This document shows positions 43,031 to 52,006 of a stretch of 64,000 bases of DNA, in pieces. The position numbers were made by a program, and so were the translations under genes. Each line of letters opens with the position of its first letter. Positions within the stretch are counted from its first letter, which is position 1. This DNA comes from JANOYY01 sp043720395. Its GTDB lineage: Bacteria; Actinomycetota; Acidimicrobiia; Acidimicrobiales; JANYDT01. The notes beneath the pieces were generated by a model. It ran no database searches. It saw only the letters and a program-made list of their open reading frames with translations, and was not told where the DNA came from. The stretch covers positions 1 to 64,000 of the forward strand of contig JAYSSR010000087.1 of the NCBI GenBank assembly GCA_043720395.1. Direction: 5' to 3'.

Positions 43031-46000
43031 ATGTCCGATCGGCTGGTCGTCCGTGGTGCTCGCGAGCACAACCTCCGCAATGTGTCCGTGGATCTTCCAC
43101 GCGACAAGCTCATCGTCTTCACGGGCCTGAGCGGTTCCGGCAAGTCGAGCCTCGCCTTCGACACGATCTACGCCGAGGGCCAACGACGCTACGTCGAGAG
43201 CCTGAGCGCGTATGCCCGTCAGTTCCTCGGCCAGATGGACAAGCCCGACGTCGACTTCATCGAAGGCCTCTCTCCCGCCATCTCGATCGACCAGAAATCG
43301 GCAAGCAGGAACCCCCGGTCGACCGTCGGCACAATCACCGAGGTCTACGACTACCTCCGTCTCCTGTTCGCCCGCATCGGCATCCAGCACTGCCCGAAGG
43401 ATGGCACGAAGGTCGAGCGTCAGACGCCGCAGCAGATCGTCGACCGTATCGCCCAGCTTCCCGACGGCACCCGGTTCCAGGTCATGGCACCGGTCGTGCG
43501 GGGCCGCAAGGGGGAGTACCTCGAACTGCTCGCCGACCTGGCCAAACAGGGTTTCGCCCGAGCCAAGATCGACGGACAGATCCGCGAACTCACGGAAAAG
43601 ATCGAACTCGGACGTTACGAGAACCATTCCATCTCCGTGATCGTCGACCGTCTCGTGTCGAAGAAGGGCATCGAGCGGCGTCTGACGGACTCGCTCGAAA
43701 CCGCACTCAGACTCGCGGAGGGCGTCGCAGAAATTGAACTCGTCGGGAAGGACAACGAAGAGTCTCAGACGCTGGTCTTCAGCCAGCACATGGCCTGCCC
43801 GGCCTGCGGCACGAGTTACGACGAACTCGCACCGCGCAACTTCTCCTTCAACTCCCCGTACGGTGCATGCACCGGCTGCAAGGGGCTCGGCACGCGGTTC
43901 GAGGTCGACCCCGAACTCGTGGTGCCAGACGTCGATCTTTCAATCGTGCAGGGCGCAATCGCGCCGTGGTCGGGGGCGAAGGGCGAGTACTTCGCCCGCG
44001 TCCTCGAAGCGGTGAGCATCGCGTTCGATTTCGATCTCAAGACGCCCTGGGTCAAGCTCACCAAGGCCCAGCAGAAGGTGCTGCTGCACGGCACGAGCGG
44101 CCAGACGGTGCACGTCGAATACAAGAATCGCTACGGTCGTACGCGCGCATATAACTCGCAGTACGAGGGTGTTGTGCCCTGGATCACGCGGCGTCACGGC
44201 GAGGCGGAGGGCGACTGGTCCCGTGAGCAGATGGAGGGCTACATGCGGGAGGTGCCGTGCCACGACTGTGGCGGTGCCCGGCTCGGCCCGGCGAGTCTCA
44301 ACGTGCTCATCAACGGCAAGAACATCTTCGACGTCGGCACGCTGTCGATTGGCGAGGCCGCGAAGTTCCTCGCAGGGATGCAGCTCTCGACCCGTGACCT
44401 GATGATCGCCGAGCGCGTGGTGAAGGAGGTCAACGAGCGGATGCGCTTCCTGCTCGACGTGGGCCTCGACTACCTGTCGCTGAACCGCAGCGCGGCCACG
44501 CTTGCGGGTGGCGAGGCGCAGCGCATCCGTCTCGCGTCGCAGATCGGTAGCGGCCTCGTGGGCGTGCTGTACGTGCTCGACGAGCCGTCGATCGGTCTGC
44601 ACCAGCGGGACAATCACCGCTTGATCGAGACGATGGTGCGCCTGCGCGACCTCGGCAACACCGTCATCGTGGTCGAGCACGACGAAGACACGATCCGCAT
44701 CGCCGACCACATCGTCGACATCGGTCCCGGCGCCGGTGAGCACGGCGGCGAGGTACTCGTAAGTGGGAGTTTTGCGGATCTGATCGGCGAGCCCCGCAGC
44801 ATCACCGGCCAGTACCTGAGCGGCCAGCGGTCGATTCCGATTCCTGCGATCCGGCGCCCGAGCAAGGGCCTGTTCCTCACCGTGCGGGGGGCGCGCGAGA
44901 ACAACCTGCGCAACATCACGGTCGACTTCCCGCTCGGCCAGTTCGTGGCCGTCACGGGCGTGTCGGGCAGCGGCAAGTCCACGCTCGTCAACGACATCCT
45001 CCTCGCGAGCCTGATGCAGAAGATCTACCGGGCGAAGACCGTGCCGGGCCTGCACAAGGGCGTCGACGGGTTCGCCGCAGTCGACAAGGTGATCGCCATC
45101 GACCAGTCACCGATCGGACGCACCCCGCGCAGCAATCCGGCCACCTACACCGGCGTGTTCGACAACATCCGCAAGCTCTTCTCCACGACCAACGAGGCAA
45201 AGGTGCGCGGGTACCAGCAGGGCCGGTTCTCGTTCAACGTCAAGGGCGGACGCTGCGAGGCGTGTTCCGGCGACGGCACGATCAAGATCGAGATGAATTT
45301 CCTGCCCGACGTGTACGTGCCGTGCGAGGTCTGCAAAGGTGCGCGGTACAACCGGGACACGCTCGATGTCAGCTTCAAGGGCAAGAACATCGCCGAGGTG
45401 CTCGACATGCCGTGCGAGGAGGCGGTGTCGTTCTTCGAGAACCAACCCAACATCAGTCGGCACATGCAGACGCTGTGCGATGTCGGCCTCGGATATATCC
45501 GCCTCGGACAGCCGGCCACGACGCTGTCCGGCGGCGAGGCGCAACGCGTGAAGCTCAGCGCAGAACTGTCCAAGCGGTCGACCGGCAAGACGGTCTACGT
45601 CCTCGACGAGCCGACCACCGGCCTGCACTTCGAGGACATTCGTCGACTGCTGAATGTGTTGTCGCGGTTGGTGGATCAGGGCAACACGGTGCTGGTGATC
45701 GAGCACAACCTTGACGTCGTGAAAACGGCCGACTGGGTCATCGACCTCGGCCCGGAGGGTGGCAGTGGCGGAGGGCTTGTGGTGTGCGAGGGCACGCCCG
45801 AACACGTCGCCGCGCACCCGACCAGCTACACCGGCAAGTTCTTGAAGCCGCTGCTGGCCGGATACGCGCCGGGGGAGCAGTCGCCCGCGCGTGTGCGCGG
45901 CGGTGCGTCGAAGGCAGCGTCCGCGTCGACGCTGCCCGGGGTCGAAGTCCCGAAGGCTGCCAAGTCCGCGGCCAGGCGTCCGGCAAAGCAGCCCTCGTAA
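43031..46000 (+). CDS. uvrA: Excinuclease ABC subunit A
   Basis: A 989-residue UvrA, the damage sensor of nucleotide excision repair, which loads UvrB. Two ABC sites are present: GLSGSGKSSLAFDTIYAEGQ near residue 32 and GVSGSGKSTLVNDILLASLM near residue 645, each with a matching signature (TLAGGEAQRIRLASQIGSGL; TLSGGEAQRVKLSAELSKRS). Zinc sites are CPACGTSYDELAP...CTGC and CEACSGDG...CEVC. The last 45 residues are a basic, Ala-rich extension. ATG 43031 gives MSDRLVVRGAREHNLRNVSV. Confidence 0.97.
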   Translation: MSDRLVVRGAREHNLRNVSVDLPRDKLIVFTGLSGSGKSSLAFDTIYAEGQRRYVESLSAYARQFLGQMDKPDVDFIEGLSPAISIDQKSASRNPRSTVGTITEVYDYLRLLFARIGIQHCPKDGTKVERQTPQQIVDRIAQLPDGTRFQVMAPVVRGRKGEYLELLADLAKQGFARAKIDGQIRELTEKIELGRYENHSISVIVDRLVSKKGIERRLTDSLETALRLAEGVAEIELVGKDNEESQTLVFSQHMACPACGTSYDELAPRNFSFNSPYGACTGCKGLGTRFEVDPELVVPDVDLSIVQGAIAPWSGAKGEYFARVLEAVSIAFDFDLKTPWVKLTKAQQKVLLHGTSGQTVHVEYKNRYGRTRAYNSQYEGVVPWITRRHGEAEGDWSREQMEGYMREVPCHDCGGARLGPASLNVLINGKNIFDVGTLSIGEAAKFLAGMQLSTRDLMIAERVVKEVNERMRFLLDVGLDYLSLNRSAATLAGGEAQRIRLASQIGSGLVGVLYVLDEPSIGLHQRDNHRLIETMVRLRDLGNTVIVVEHDEDTIRIADHIVDIGPGAGEHGGEVLVSGSFADLIGEPRSITGQYLSGQRSIPIPAIRRPSKGLFLTVRGARENNLRNITVDFPLGQFVAVTGVSGSGKSTLVNDILLASLMQKIYRAKTVPGLHKGVDGFAAVDKVIAIDQSPIGRTPRSNPATYTGVFDNIRKLFSTTNEAKVRGYQQGRFSFNVKGGRCEACSGDGTIKIEMNFLPDVYVPCEVCKGARYNRDTLDVSFKGKNIAEVLDMPCEEAVSFFENQPNISRHMQTLCDVGLGYIRLGQPATTLSGGEAQRVKLSAELSKRSTGKTVYVLDEPTTGLHFEDIRRLLNVLSRLVDQGNTVLVIEHNLDVVKTADWVIDLGPEGGSGGGLVVCEGTPEHVAAHPTSYTGKFLKPLLAGYAPGEQSPARVRGGASKAASASTLPGVEVPKAAKSAARRPAKQPS

Positions 46001-46043
46001 CAATCGGACATCCGCGCGGCTGCTACCGATCCGTTGGGGTTGG

Positions 46044-46120
46044 TCGAGTGCTGTCCGCGCAGCTGAGCGCGGCCCACGCATAGCGCGCGAACAGCACTCG
46101 CCTGCGCGAGCAGCACTCGA
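46044..46120 (+). promoter_or_regulatory. Alternative hairpins upstream of a TMEM175-like channel gene
   Basis: CGAGTGCTGT (46045-46054) can pair with ACAGCACTCG (46091-46100) or, as TCGAGTGCTG (46044-46053), with CAGCACTCGA (46111-46120). The two hairpins cannot form together. The region lies between the uvrA stop and the channel gene start (46150), so it might be a switchable leader or just a repeat. Confidence 0.5.
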
Positions 46121-46149
46121 TGGTGGTGCCGGCCGCGCAAGGATGGGCC

Positions 46150-46734
46150 ATGGGCAAAGGACGATTGGAAGCATTCTCCGATGGCGTGCTCGCCATCATC
46201 ATCACGATCATGGTGTTGGAGCTGAAGGTGCCCGAGGGGGGTGACCTCGACGCGCTACGTCCGCTCGGATCGATCTTCTTCTCGTATGTGCTGAGCTTCG
46301 CCAACGTTGCCATCTACTGGAACAACCACCATCACATGGTGCAGGCGGTCAAGCAGGTGGACGGCAGGGTGTTGTGGGCCAACGTCCACCTGCTGTTCTG
46401 GCTCTCGCTGATGCCGTTCGCGACGGCGTGGATGGGAGAAAACCACTTCGCTGGCGCGACGGTCGCGGTGTACGGCGTGGACCTGCTCATGTGCGCCGTG
46501 GCTTACACGATCCTCGCGAGGACGCTGCTGCGCCTGCACCGCGGTGATACCGCCTTTGCCCGAGCGTTGGGCTCCGACAATAAGGGCAAGGTGTCACTTG
46601 CGATCTACCTCGTCTCGATTCCGTTGGCGTTCGTCAACCGGTGGGTCGCGCTCGCCGGGTTCATTGCGGTGCTGGCTATTTGGTTCGTGCCGGACCGTCG
46701 GTTCGAGCGTCAGATCGCGGCCGCTCCCGAGTAG
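46150..46734 (+). CDS. TMEM175-family (DUF1211) potassium channel-like protein
   Basis: A 194-residue membrane protein. It starts MGKGRLEAFSDGVLAIIITI, with the Phe-Ser-Asp motif that defines bacterial TMEM175 channels, then VLELKVPEG and five further helices (FANVAIYWNNHHHMVQAV; LFWLSLMPFATAWMGEN). These proteins form potassium channels without the usual selectivity filter. ATG 46150 fits; an upstream start adds ten poorly conserved residues. The 3' end overlaps the tail of a convergent acetyltransferase remnant. Confidence 0.87.
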   Translation: MGKGRLEAFSDGVLAIIITIMVLELKVPEGGDLDALRPLGSIFFSYVLSFANVAIYWNNHHHMVQAVKQVDGRVLWANVHLLFWLSLMPFATAWMGENHFAGATVAVYGVDLLMCAVAYTILARTLLRLHRGDTAFARALGSDNKGKVSLAIYLVSIPLAFVNRWVALAGFIAVLAIWFVPDRRFERQIAAAPE

Positions 46735-47068
46735 GCGTCTTCCCGCGACCAGCAACCGCTTCGCCCGGCTTCATTAGCGTGCAGGGTCGTGGGCTCGGGT
46801 GAACATGTTCGAGCATCATCCATACGGCCGGGCGAGCTTCGCCGTTCGGAAGCGTCGTGACGATCTCCGAATAGGTGGTGAGCCCAACCTTCTCGAGCAC
46901 TCGACGGCAGGCGAGATTGTCCGAACCAGTTCCGGCCACCATGCGCGTCGCTCCGAGATGCGCGAACGCGAACCGGCTCGCCGCGATTGCGGCTTCCGTC
47001 ATGACGCCCTGGCCGCGAGCAGCCGCTTTGATCCAGAAGCCGATTTGCACTTCGCAATCGCTGACTTT
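46676..47068 (-). pseudogene. GNAT acetyltransferase, 5' end lost to an insertion
   Basis: The C-terminal half of a RimJ/RimL-type N-acetyltransferase remains: IGFWIKAAARGQGVMTEAAI (the acetyl-CoA loop RGQGV), FAFAHLGATRMVAGTGSDN and ACRRVLEKVGLT. The N-terminal strands that should precede EVQIGFWIK are missing: at about 47068 the frame enters sequence belonging to an insertion-sequence end (GACGTCGTGTTGAGTGG). The gene is therefore truncated. Confidence 0.75.
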
Positions 47069-47133
47069 TGACGTCGTGTTGAGTGGGGATGGTTTTGGGG
47101 TGTGGCGGGTTCATGGTTGTGGTGTTGTGGTGT

Positions 47134-47500
47134 CTATTCGGCGGTGATTTCGGTGATGGCGGTTCGTGTTGATGGTTCGTCGATGATGGCTTTTTTGGTG
47201 GCGTAGGCGGCGACGAGGGCTTGGAGGGCGAGGTTGTTGATGGCTCGGGGGAGGCCTCGTGAGACTTGGTGGATGAGCGCGGTGGCGTCGTCGGTGAACA
47301 GGGTGTCGGAGCGACCGGCGAGTTGGAGGTGGTGGCCGATGTAGCTGGATGTTTCAGTGGGGGTCATTGGGGCATGGCGTATCGGAGTGCGATGCGTTGA
47401 TCGAGGGCTGCGAATGTGCCGAGTTTGATGCGTCGTCGTAGCGTTGGTTGTCCGACTAGTAGGCATGCGAATGGTGAGTGCGAATCCATTTCTGTGTTCA
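47134..47500 (-). pseudogene. Fragment of an IS-associated AAA ATPase
   Basis: Two adjoining frames read TEMDSHSPFACLLVGQPTLR then LGTFAALDQRIALRYAM, and, after a frameshift near 47367, MTPTETSSYIGHHLQLAGRS, DDATALIHQVSRGLPRAINN and KAIIDEPSTRTAITEITAE. This is the C-terminal half of the TniB/ExeA-like ATPase that accompanies some DDE transposases. The Walker A part is missing. Confidence 0.75.
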
Positions 47501-47569
47501 CACTGCCCCCCACCACGAAAAACGACAACCCGAACAACCACGCCCACCCCATCCCCACCCACCACGTCG

Positions 47570-48015
47570 GGGCACGAAAACTGCTTCTTCTCGGTGTCGA
47601 GAACCTTCCGGAAGGCAGCCCAGGCCGTCGGCGTCTCGACGCGTATCTCGGTTTCGGTGACGTTGACGAACAGGTGTACCAGGCGTGGTGCGCGAAGGAA
47701 TGGACCCGTGACATGTACTGCTGGTTCGGTGACCCGGATGCAGCCGCAGTATGGGTTGACGGTCTCATTGACGAGTGCCGGTCATCGACCGTGGCAGAGG
47801 TTCGTGGACTCGGACGGGTCCTGAAACAGTGGCGTGGCCCGATCCTTGCGTGGCATACGACCGGTGCGTCGAACGGGCCAACCGAAAGCTTGAACTCGAT
47901 CATCAAGAAAATCAAACGTATCGGCGCAGGGTTCACGAACTTTCGGAACTACCGGACCCGGATACTGCTTGCGATTGGTGGCTGCGACTGGACACTGATC
48001 GGCCTACCAGCCTGA
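47570..48015 (+). pseudogene. ISL3-family transposase, C-terminal fragment
   Basis: About 147 residues from KLLLLGVENLPEGSPGRRRL to IGGCDWTLIGLPA. The end part SNGPTESLNSIIKKIKRIGA with GFTNFRNYRTRILLAIGG is the last section of the ISL3 catalytic domain, including the third acidic residue (Glu of PTES). The reading frame extends upstream into unrelated sequence, so the N-terminal zinc and DDE parts are missing. Confidence 0.8.
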
Positions 48016-48027
48016 CCTTGACGTCTA

Positions 48028-48061
48028 TCAACACATGTTGACAGACGTCAACACATGTTGA
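48028..48061. repeat. Two copies of the palindrome TCAACACATGTTGA, 20 bp apart
   Basis: TCAACACATGTTGA (6-bp arms, CA centre) occurs at 48028-48041 and 48048-48061. GACGTC precedes each. The 20-bp period is two turns of the helix. It borders the transposase fragment and may be the remains of an IS end or a binding site. Confidence 0.9.
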
Positions 48062-48177
48062 TACGCACATTCGACGAATTAGTTATTGACGCAGCTAGGC
48101 CTCTCTTTCCGTCAGCACCGCGACCACCTTTCTGTCCCGACTTCTCGTTCGGAGGACGCTACAGCTCTATCAGGAGG

Positions 48178-49464
48178 TCAAGCCATGGCCTTTTGGTCAA
48201 GGCGCGCACGACATTCCGGATGCTCGATTTGGATTTGGCGTCGACGATTCACGGTCAGGTAGCGAGACCCGAGCGGGAAGTCGCGATATTTCCCCCGGTC
48301 GAAACCGCCGGCAACGAGCAATTGGTCGCCGGTCGATGCGACGGTGCCGTCGGGCAGCCCGAAGTGGGCCATCAGATCACGCACCAAAATGCCGTCGCGG
48401 GGCGACAACGTGGCGTTTGCCTTTCCGACAATCCAGCACAACGCAGCTGCGATCTTGCGCGGGTCGGTGAAGCGACGAAACGGCGTGGCGTCTCGCGTAA
48501 CGATTGCGCTGAGCAGACGTCGACATGCGGTGCGATGCTCAACGTCGAACATTTCGTCGCAGCAACGATCGACCATGCCGAGCACTCCGGCAACGTCGAG
48601 AACCAGGTCGGCGGGCACTCCTGTCTCGTCGAACGCTTCGTCGGGGAGCGGCGTGTCGAGGTCCAACTCGGCAATCTTGTGGACGCCACCTGCCAGGCGC
48701 TCCAGCACGGCGGCCTTGGTGCGCCACATCTCGAGTGGGTCCCAGGCGCGGTACGGCGGGTACGCCCGTTGCGGTTCTGGTGGAGGCTGTCGTCGGACGC
48801 TGAGCACAACTTCGCCGTCGCCCCACAACGAGCCGAGCAGTCGAGTGAGTCTGCGCGACGTGAGCGGTTCATCGATACAGGTCGCCACCGCTGTGAGTAT
48901 CGCGAAGACGGTCCTCTCGGGGAGCAGGGCTTCGGTGTCGCTGCCGGACGGGTCATAGCCGTATCTGGCGTCGAGGCATTCCTGGCAGTCGCATTTCTCG
49001 ATGGAGCGGTACCCATCGAAGTACTCGCCGAGGTCGTTGGTGTCCATGATGGCGTCGACGTCTCGGTCGTCCTTGATGTCGGTCACGTCGTCGATGTCGC
49101 GATCGTCATCGTCGGTGAGATCCGTGAGATCCGTGAGATCCGTGAGCTCCGCGTCGAGGTCGTCGTCGGAATCGTCCTCGTCGGAATCGTCCTCGTCGGT
49201 ATCATCGTCGCACGAGAGGTCGCAGCCGCAACCGAGCAGCTGGCGCGAACACACCGGACACCGTTCAAGGTCGCAGCCACGATGGTGAAAACCTCCTGGC
49301 TCGACGCCGCAGTCACCGCAGGGGTTTCCTCGTCCGCCCCATCCTGATCCACGTGCACGGCCGTGACGGACCTGCTCGACGAATCCCGAACGGGTAGCGA
49401 TCGGCATCGGTACGCAGGGTGCGCCTGTGGTCATCTCGTTGCTGCAAAACGTACAAACGGACAT
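48178..49464 (-). CDS. Zinc-finger protein with acidic Asp/Thr repeats, function unknown
   Basis: A 428-residue protein. The N-terminal 75 residues have about ten Cys in CxxC-type pairs (CTFC; NPCGDCG; CPVCSRQLLGCGC), likely zinc knuckles; CDCQECLDA follows later. Residues about 83-140 are very acidic with Thr-Asp repeats (LTDLTDLTDLTD). The C-terminal part (DVEHRTACRRLLSAIVTRDA to HFGLPDGTVASTGDQLL) is helical and resembles the DUF6398-type domain from memory. An ideal AGGAGGATCAC precedes the ATG. The gene sits beside IS remains. The 116 bases to its 3' side hold nothing I recognise. Confidence 0.7.
   Translation of the reverse strand: MSVCTFCSNEMTTGAPCVPMPIATRSGFVEQVRHGRARGSGWGGRGNPCGDCGVEPGGFHHRGCDLERCPVCSRQLLGCGCDLSCDDDTDEDDSDEDDSDDDLDAELTDLTDLTDLTDDDDRDIDDVTDIKDDRDVDAIMDTNDLGEYFDGYRSIEKCDCQECLDARYGYDPSGSDTEALLPERTVFAILTAVATCIDEPLTSRRLTRLLGSLWGDGEVVLSVRRQPPPEPQRAYPPYRAWDPLEMWRTKAAVLERLAGGVHKIAELDLDTPLPDEAFDETGVPADLVLDVAGVLGMVDRCCDEMFDVEHRTACRRLLSAIVTRDATPFRRFTDPRKIAAALCWIVGKANATLSPRDGILVRDLMAHFGLPDGTVASTGDQLLVAGGFDRGKYRDFPLGSRYLTVNRRRQIQIEHPECRARLDQKAMA
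49115..49210. repeat. Tandem repeats inside the acidic-protein gene
   Basis: Four 9-bp units GTGAGATCC (last one GTGAGCTCC) lie at 49115-49150, and about two and a half 15-bp units (TCGTCGGAATCGTCC) at about 49160-49205. They encode the Thr-Asp-Leu and Asp-rich parts of the protein and are prone to length change without frameshift, since both units are multiples of three. Confidence 0.9.
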
Positions 49465-49617
49465 GTGATCCTCCTGAAGTTGGGTGGAGGTCCATCATGA
49501 ACGGGGGGTATGACAGTTTCGGCGGGGCTCACGAAGACCGGTCGACTTGATAGAACCGTCAAGTTGGTAGTCCACTGGTGGGGTGCATCCTCACCGCAGC
49601 AACCCGAGCCCTTTCCT

Positions 49618-51951
49618 ATGAGCACTGACACTGCCGTCGAGCCGGGCATCCTCGCCGGGGTACGAGTGGTCGATCTCGCCAATGGCATCGCAGGACCGGT
49701 CGCTGCATTGCTGCTCGCGGAAGCCGGTGCCGACGTGATCAAGATCGAGCCACCGACCGGCTCTCCGGATCGCGCACTGAGCGGGTTCGTCACCTGGAAT
49801 CGCAGCAAGCGCAGCGTCGTCGCTGACATCGAGACCGAGGAAGGCCGGACCCGGATCGATGCGCTGCTCGCCGCCGCCGACGCCGTCATCCACAACTACG
49901 GGCCGAAACGTGCGAAGGAACTCGGCCTCGATGACGCTGCACTCGCGCAGTGCCATCCGCACCTCATCGCGTCGTCGGTGCTCGCGTGGCCCGTGAACCA
50001 TGCGAAGGCGGACCGGCCGTACGACGAGCTGTTGGCCATGGCCGAGCTGGGGATCTGCGACGAGCAGATGCCGATCGACCGTGAGGGTCCGGTGTACGTC
50101 CGTGCGCCGATCGGTAGCTGGGTCTCGTCGTATCTCGCTGCGATCGGAATCGTCGCTCGACTGCTGAACCGACAGTCGTCGGGTGTTGCGGGACCGGCTC
50201 ACACGAGCCTCGTGCAGGGCGTCCTCGTGCCGATGGGCATGCACTGGTCGCGGGGCGAAAACGTATCCGACGGCCAGCGGCTGGGAATGGCCAAGGAGGG
50301 CCGTGGCTCGCAGTGGACCATGTTCGAATGCGGCGACGGCAAGTGGCTGCACGTCATGCCTCCTGGTCCCGACAGCACACCGCTGATGCAGACGTGTCTC
50401 GCCGAGCTGGGACCCGAGCGGATTGCCGAGGCCAATGCCGCTATCGGCGGGGCCGCTGCCATGATGATGCGAGCGTTCCCCAACCTCGGTGCGAATCAGG
50501 TGGCGTTCAAGATGCATGCCCGTGAGCGATGGCTCGACGAGCTGTGGTCGCACGACGTTCCGGCTCAACCGTGTGCCGAGTTCGGTGAGGTGCTGCTCGA
50601 CGCCCAGGCGCAGACAAACAACTACGCGATCGAGATCCACGATCCACAGCACGGACGAATCACCACCGCCGGGGTTCCACTCACGATCACGCCGACGGCG
50701 CGGGTTGTGAGCCCAGCGCCATTAGTAGGCGCGCATACGAATGTGGTCCTGCTGGAGTGGACCGGGGTGTCAGACGCGACTGCCCGCGACGCGGCGAACC
50801 CCTTACCAACAGCGCCGAAGCAGCGTCCGCTCGAAGGCCTGCGGGTTCTGGACCTCGGCAATTTCCTCGCCGGTCCCTATGGACCGCAGGTGCTCGGGGA
50901 TCTCGGGGCCGAGGTCATCAAGCTTGAGATGGCGACCGGTGATCCGATGCGCGTCGGCGACTGGGCATTCTCCGGTTGTCAGCGCGGTAAGCGAAGCCTC
51001 GCGCTCGATCTGAAGTCGCCGGCCTCTGCGCCGGTTCTGGAAGCAGCCCTCAACTGGGCCGACATCGTCCACCACAACCTTCGTCTCCCGGCGGCCCGTC
51101 GTCTCGGCCTTGACCCCGCAGCGATTCAGGCCGCGAATCCCAACGCGGTGGTGTGTCACACGTCGAGCTACGGGCCCGAGGGTGCGCGCAAGGACTGGCC
51201 CGGCTACGACCAGATGTTCCAGTCGATGTGCGGTTGGGAGGTGCACGGTGCGGGTGAGGGCAACATCCCGATGTGGTTGCGGTTCGGCTTCATGGACCAC
51301 GTCTGCGCGATCTCGTCGGTGCTCTCGACATTGCTCGCCTGCTATCTCAAGGCCAACACCGGTCGCGTGACGGAAGTACGTGGGTCGCTCCTCGGCCCCG
51401 GCACGATGACGAACAGCGAGACGTTCGTGCGCGCCGACGGCACGTTCGCCCCCTGCGCCGTGCTCGATCGCGAGCAGCAGTCCGTGTCGATCGGTCGGCG
51501 CATTGCGGCGACAAGCGATGGTTGGGTAGCCATTGCGGCCGACTCAGCGGCGGACGTTTCAACGCTGTTGACGTCGCTCGGTGCGACCGACGCGACGAGC
51601 CTCGTTGACGCGCTCGCGTCCAGAACTTCTGACGATGTGCTATGTGCACTTACGACTGCCGCTGTCGCGTGCGGCCCGCTCAAACTCGCGCAGAAGAGCG
51701 CGTTCTTCGACGATGCCGACAATCAAGCGGCGGGTCTAGTGGCGAGTTACGAACACGTCGAGTGGGGCAGGTTCGAGCAGCCCGGTGCGCTCTGGTACTT
51801 CGGCGATATGACGCTGAAGCACGAGCTCGCGCCGCCTGCGCTCGGGCAGCACACCGTCGAGATCTTGAGCGAATTGGGCGTGTCCTCCGGCTCGATCGAA
51901 GCGCTCCTCGCCGAGGGTGTCGCCGTCGCCTACGTACCCGCAACCGGGTGA
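49618..51951 (+). CDS. Tandem double-domain family III CoA-transferase (CaiB/BaiF)
   Basis: A 777-residue protein with two CoA-transferase family III domains in a row. The first starts LAGVRVVDLANGIAGPVAAL and has EAGADVIKIEPPTGSPDR; the second starts LEGLRVLDLGNFLAGPYGPQ with LGAEVIKLEMATGDPMR. Both show the family's first strand, but the catalytic Asp position is less clear in the first. Family III enzymes pass CoA between acids; most are single-domain dimers. ATG 49618 (MSTDTAVEPG) is chosen. The following MFS gene may be co-transcribed. Confidence 0.88.
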   Translation: MSTDTAVEPGILAGVRVVDLANGIAGPVAALLLAEAGADVIKIEPPTGSPDRALSGFVTWNRSKRSVVADIETEEGRTRIDALLAAADAVIHNYGPKRAKELGLDDAALAQCHPHLIASSVLAWPVNHAKADRPYDELLAMAELGICDEQMPIDREGPVYVRAPIGSWVSSYLAAIGIVARLLNRQSSGVAGPAHTSLVQGVLVPMGMHWSRGENVSDGQRLGMAKEGRGSQWTMFECGDGKWLHVMPPGPDSTPLMQTCLAELGPERIAEANAAIGGAAAMMMRAFPNLGANQVAFKMHARERWLDELWSHDVPAQPCAEFGEVLLDAQAQTNNYAIEIHDPQHGRITTAGVPLTITPTARVVSPAPLVGAHTNVVLLEWTGVSDATARDAANPLPTAPKQRPLEGLRVLDLGNFLAGPYGPQVLGDLGAEVIKLEMATGDPMRVGDWAFSGCQRGKRSLALDLKSPASAPVLEAALNWADIVHHNLRLPAARRLGLDPAAIQAANPNAVVCHTSSYGPEGARKDWPGYDQMFQSMCGWEVHGAGEGNIPMWLRFGFMDHVCAISSVLSTLLACYLKANTGRVTEVRGSLLGPGTMTNSETFVRADGTFAPCAVLDREQQSVSIGRRIAATSDGWVAIAADSAADVSTLLTSLGATDATSLVDALASRTSDDVLCALTTAAVACGPLKLAQKSAFFDDADNQAAGLVASYEHVEWGRFEQPGALWYFGDMTLKHELAPPALGQHTVEILSELGVSSGSIEALLAEGVAVAYVPATG

Positions 51952-52006
51952 GCATTCCGGGGCAGGTTGGGGCTAGTCAGGCAACTCCTGTGGGAGCGTC
52001 GTCGGG

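Larger units (their letters stand above)
47069..48061. mobile_element. Composite insertion-sequence remnant
   Basis: About 1 kb of decayed mobile DNA. On the minus strand is the C-terminal part of an IS-associated AAA ATPase; on the plus strand the C-terminal part of an ISL3-type transposase. Neither has its N-terminal half. The left boundary is set by where the acetyltransferase frame stops; TTGACGTC occurs at both edges (about 47067 and 48018). The right side ends in two copies of TCAACACATGTTGA. Confidence 0.75.

Noticed and set aside
43940..45055. 371-codon frame opposite uvrA
   Set aside because: Pure shadow of UvrA codon structure; no independent evidence.
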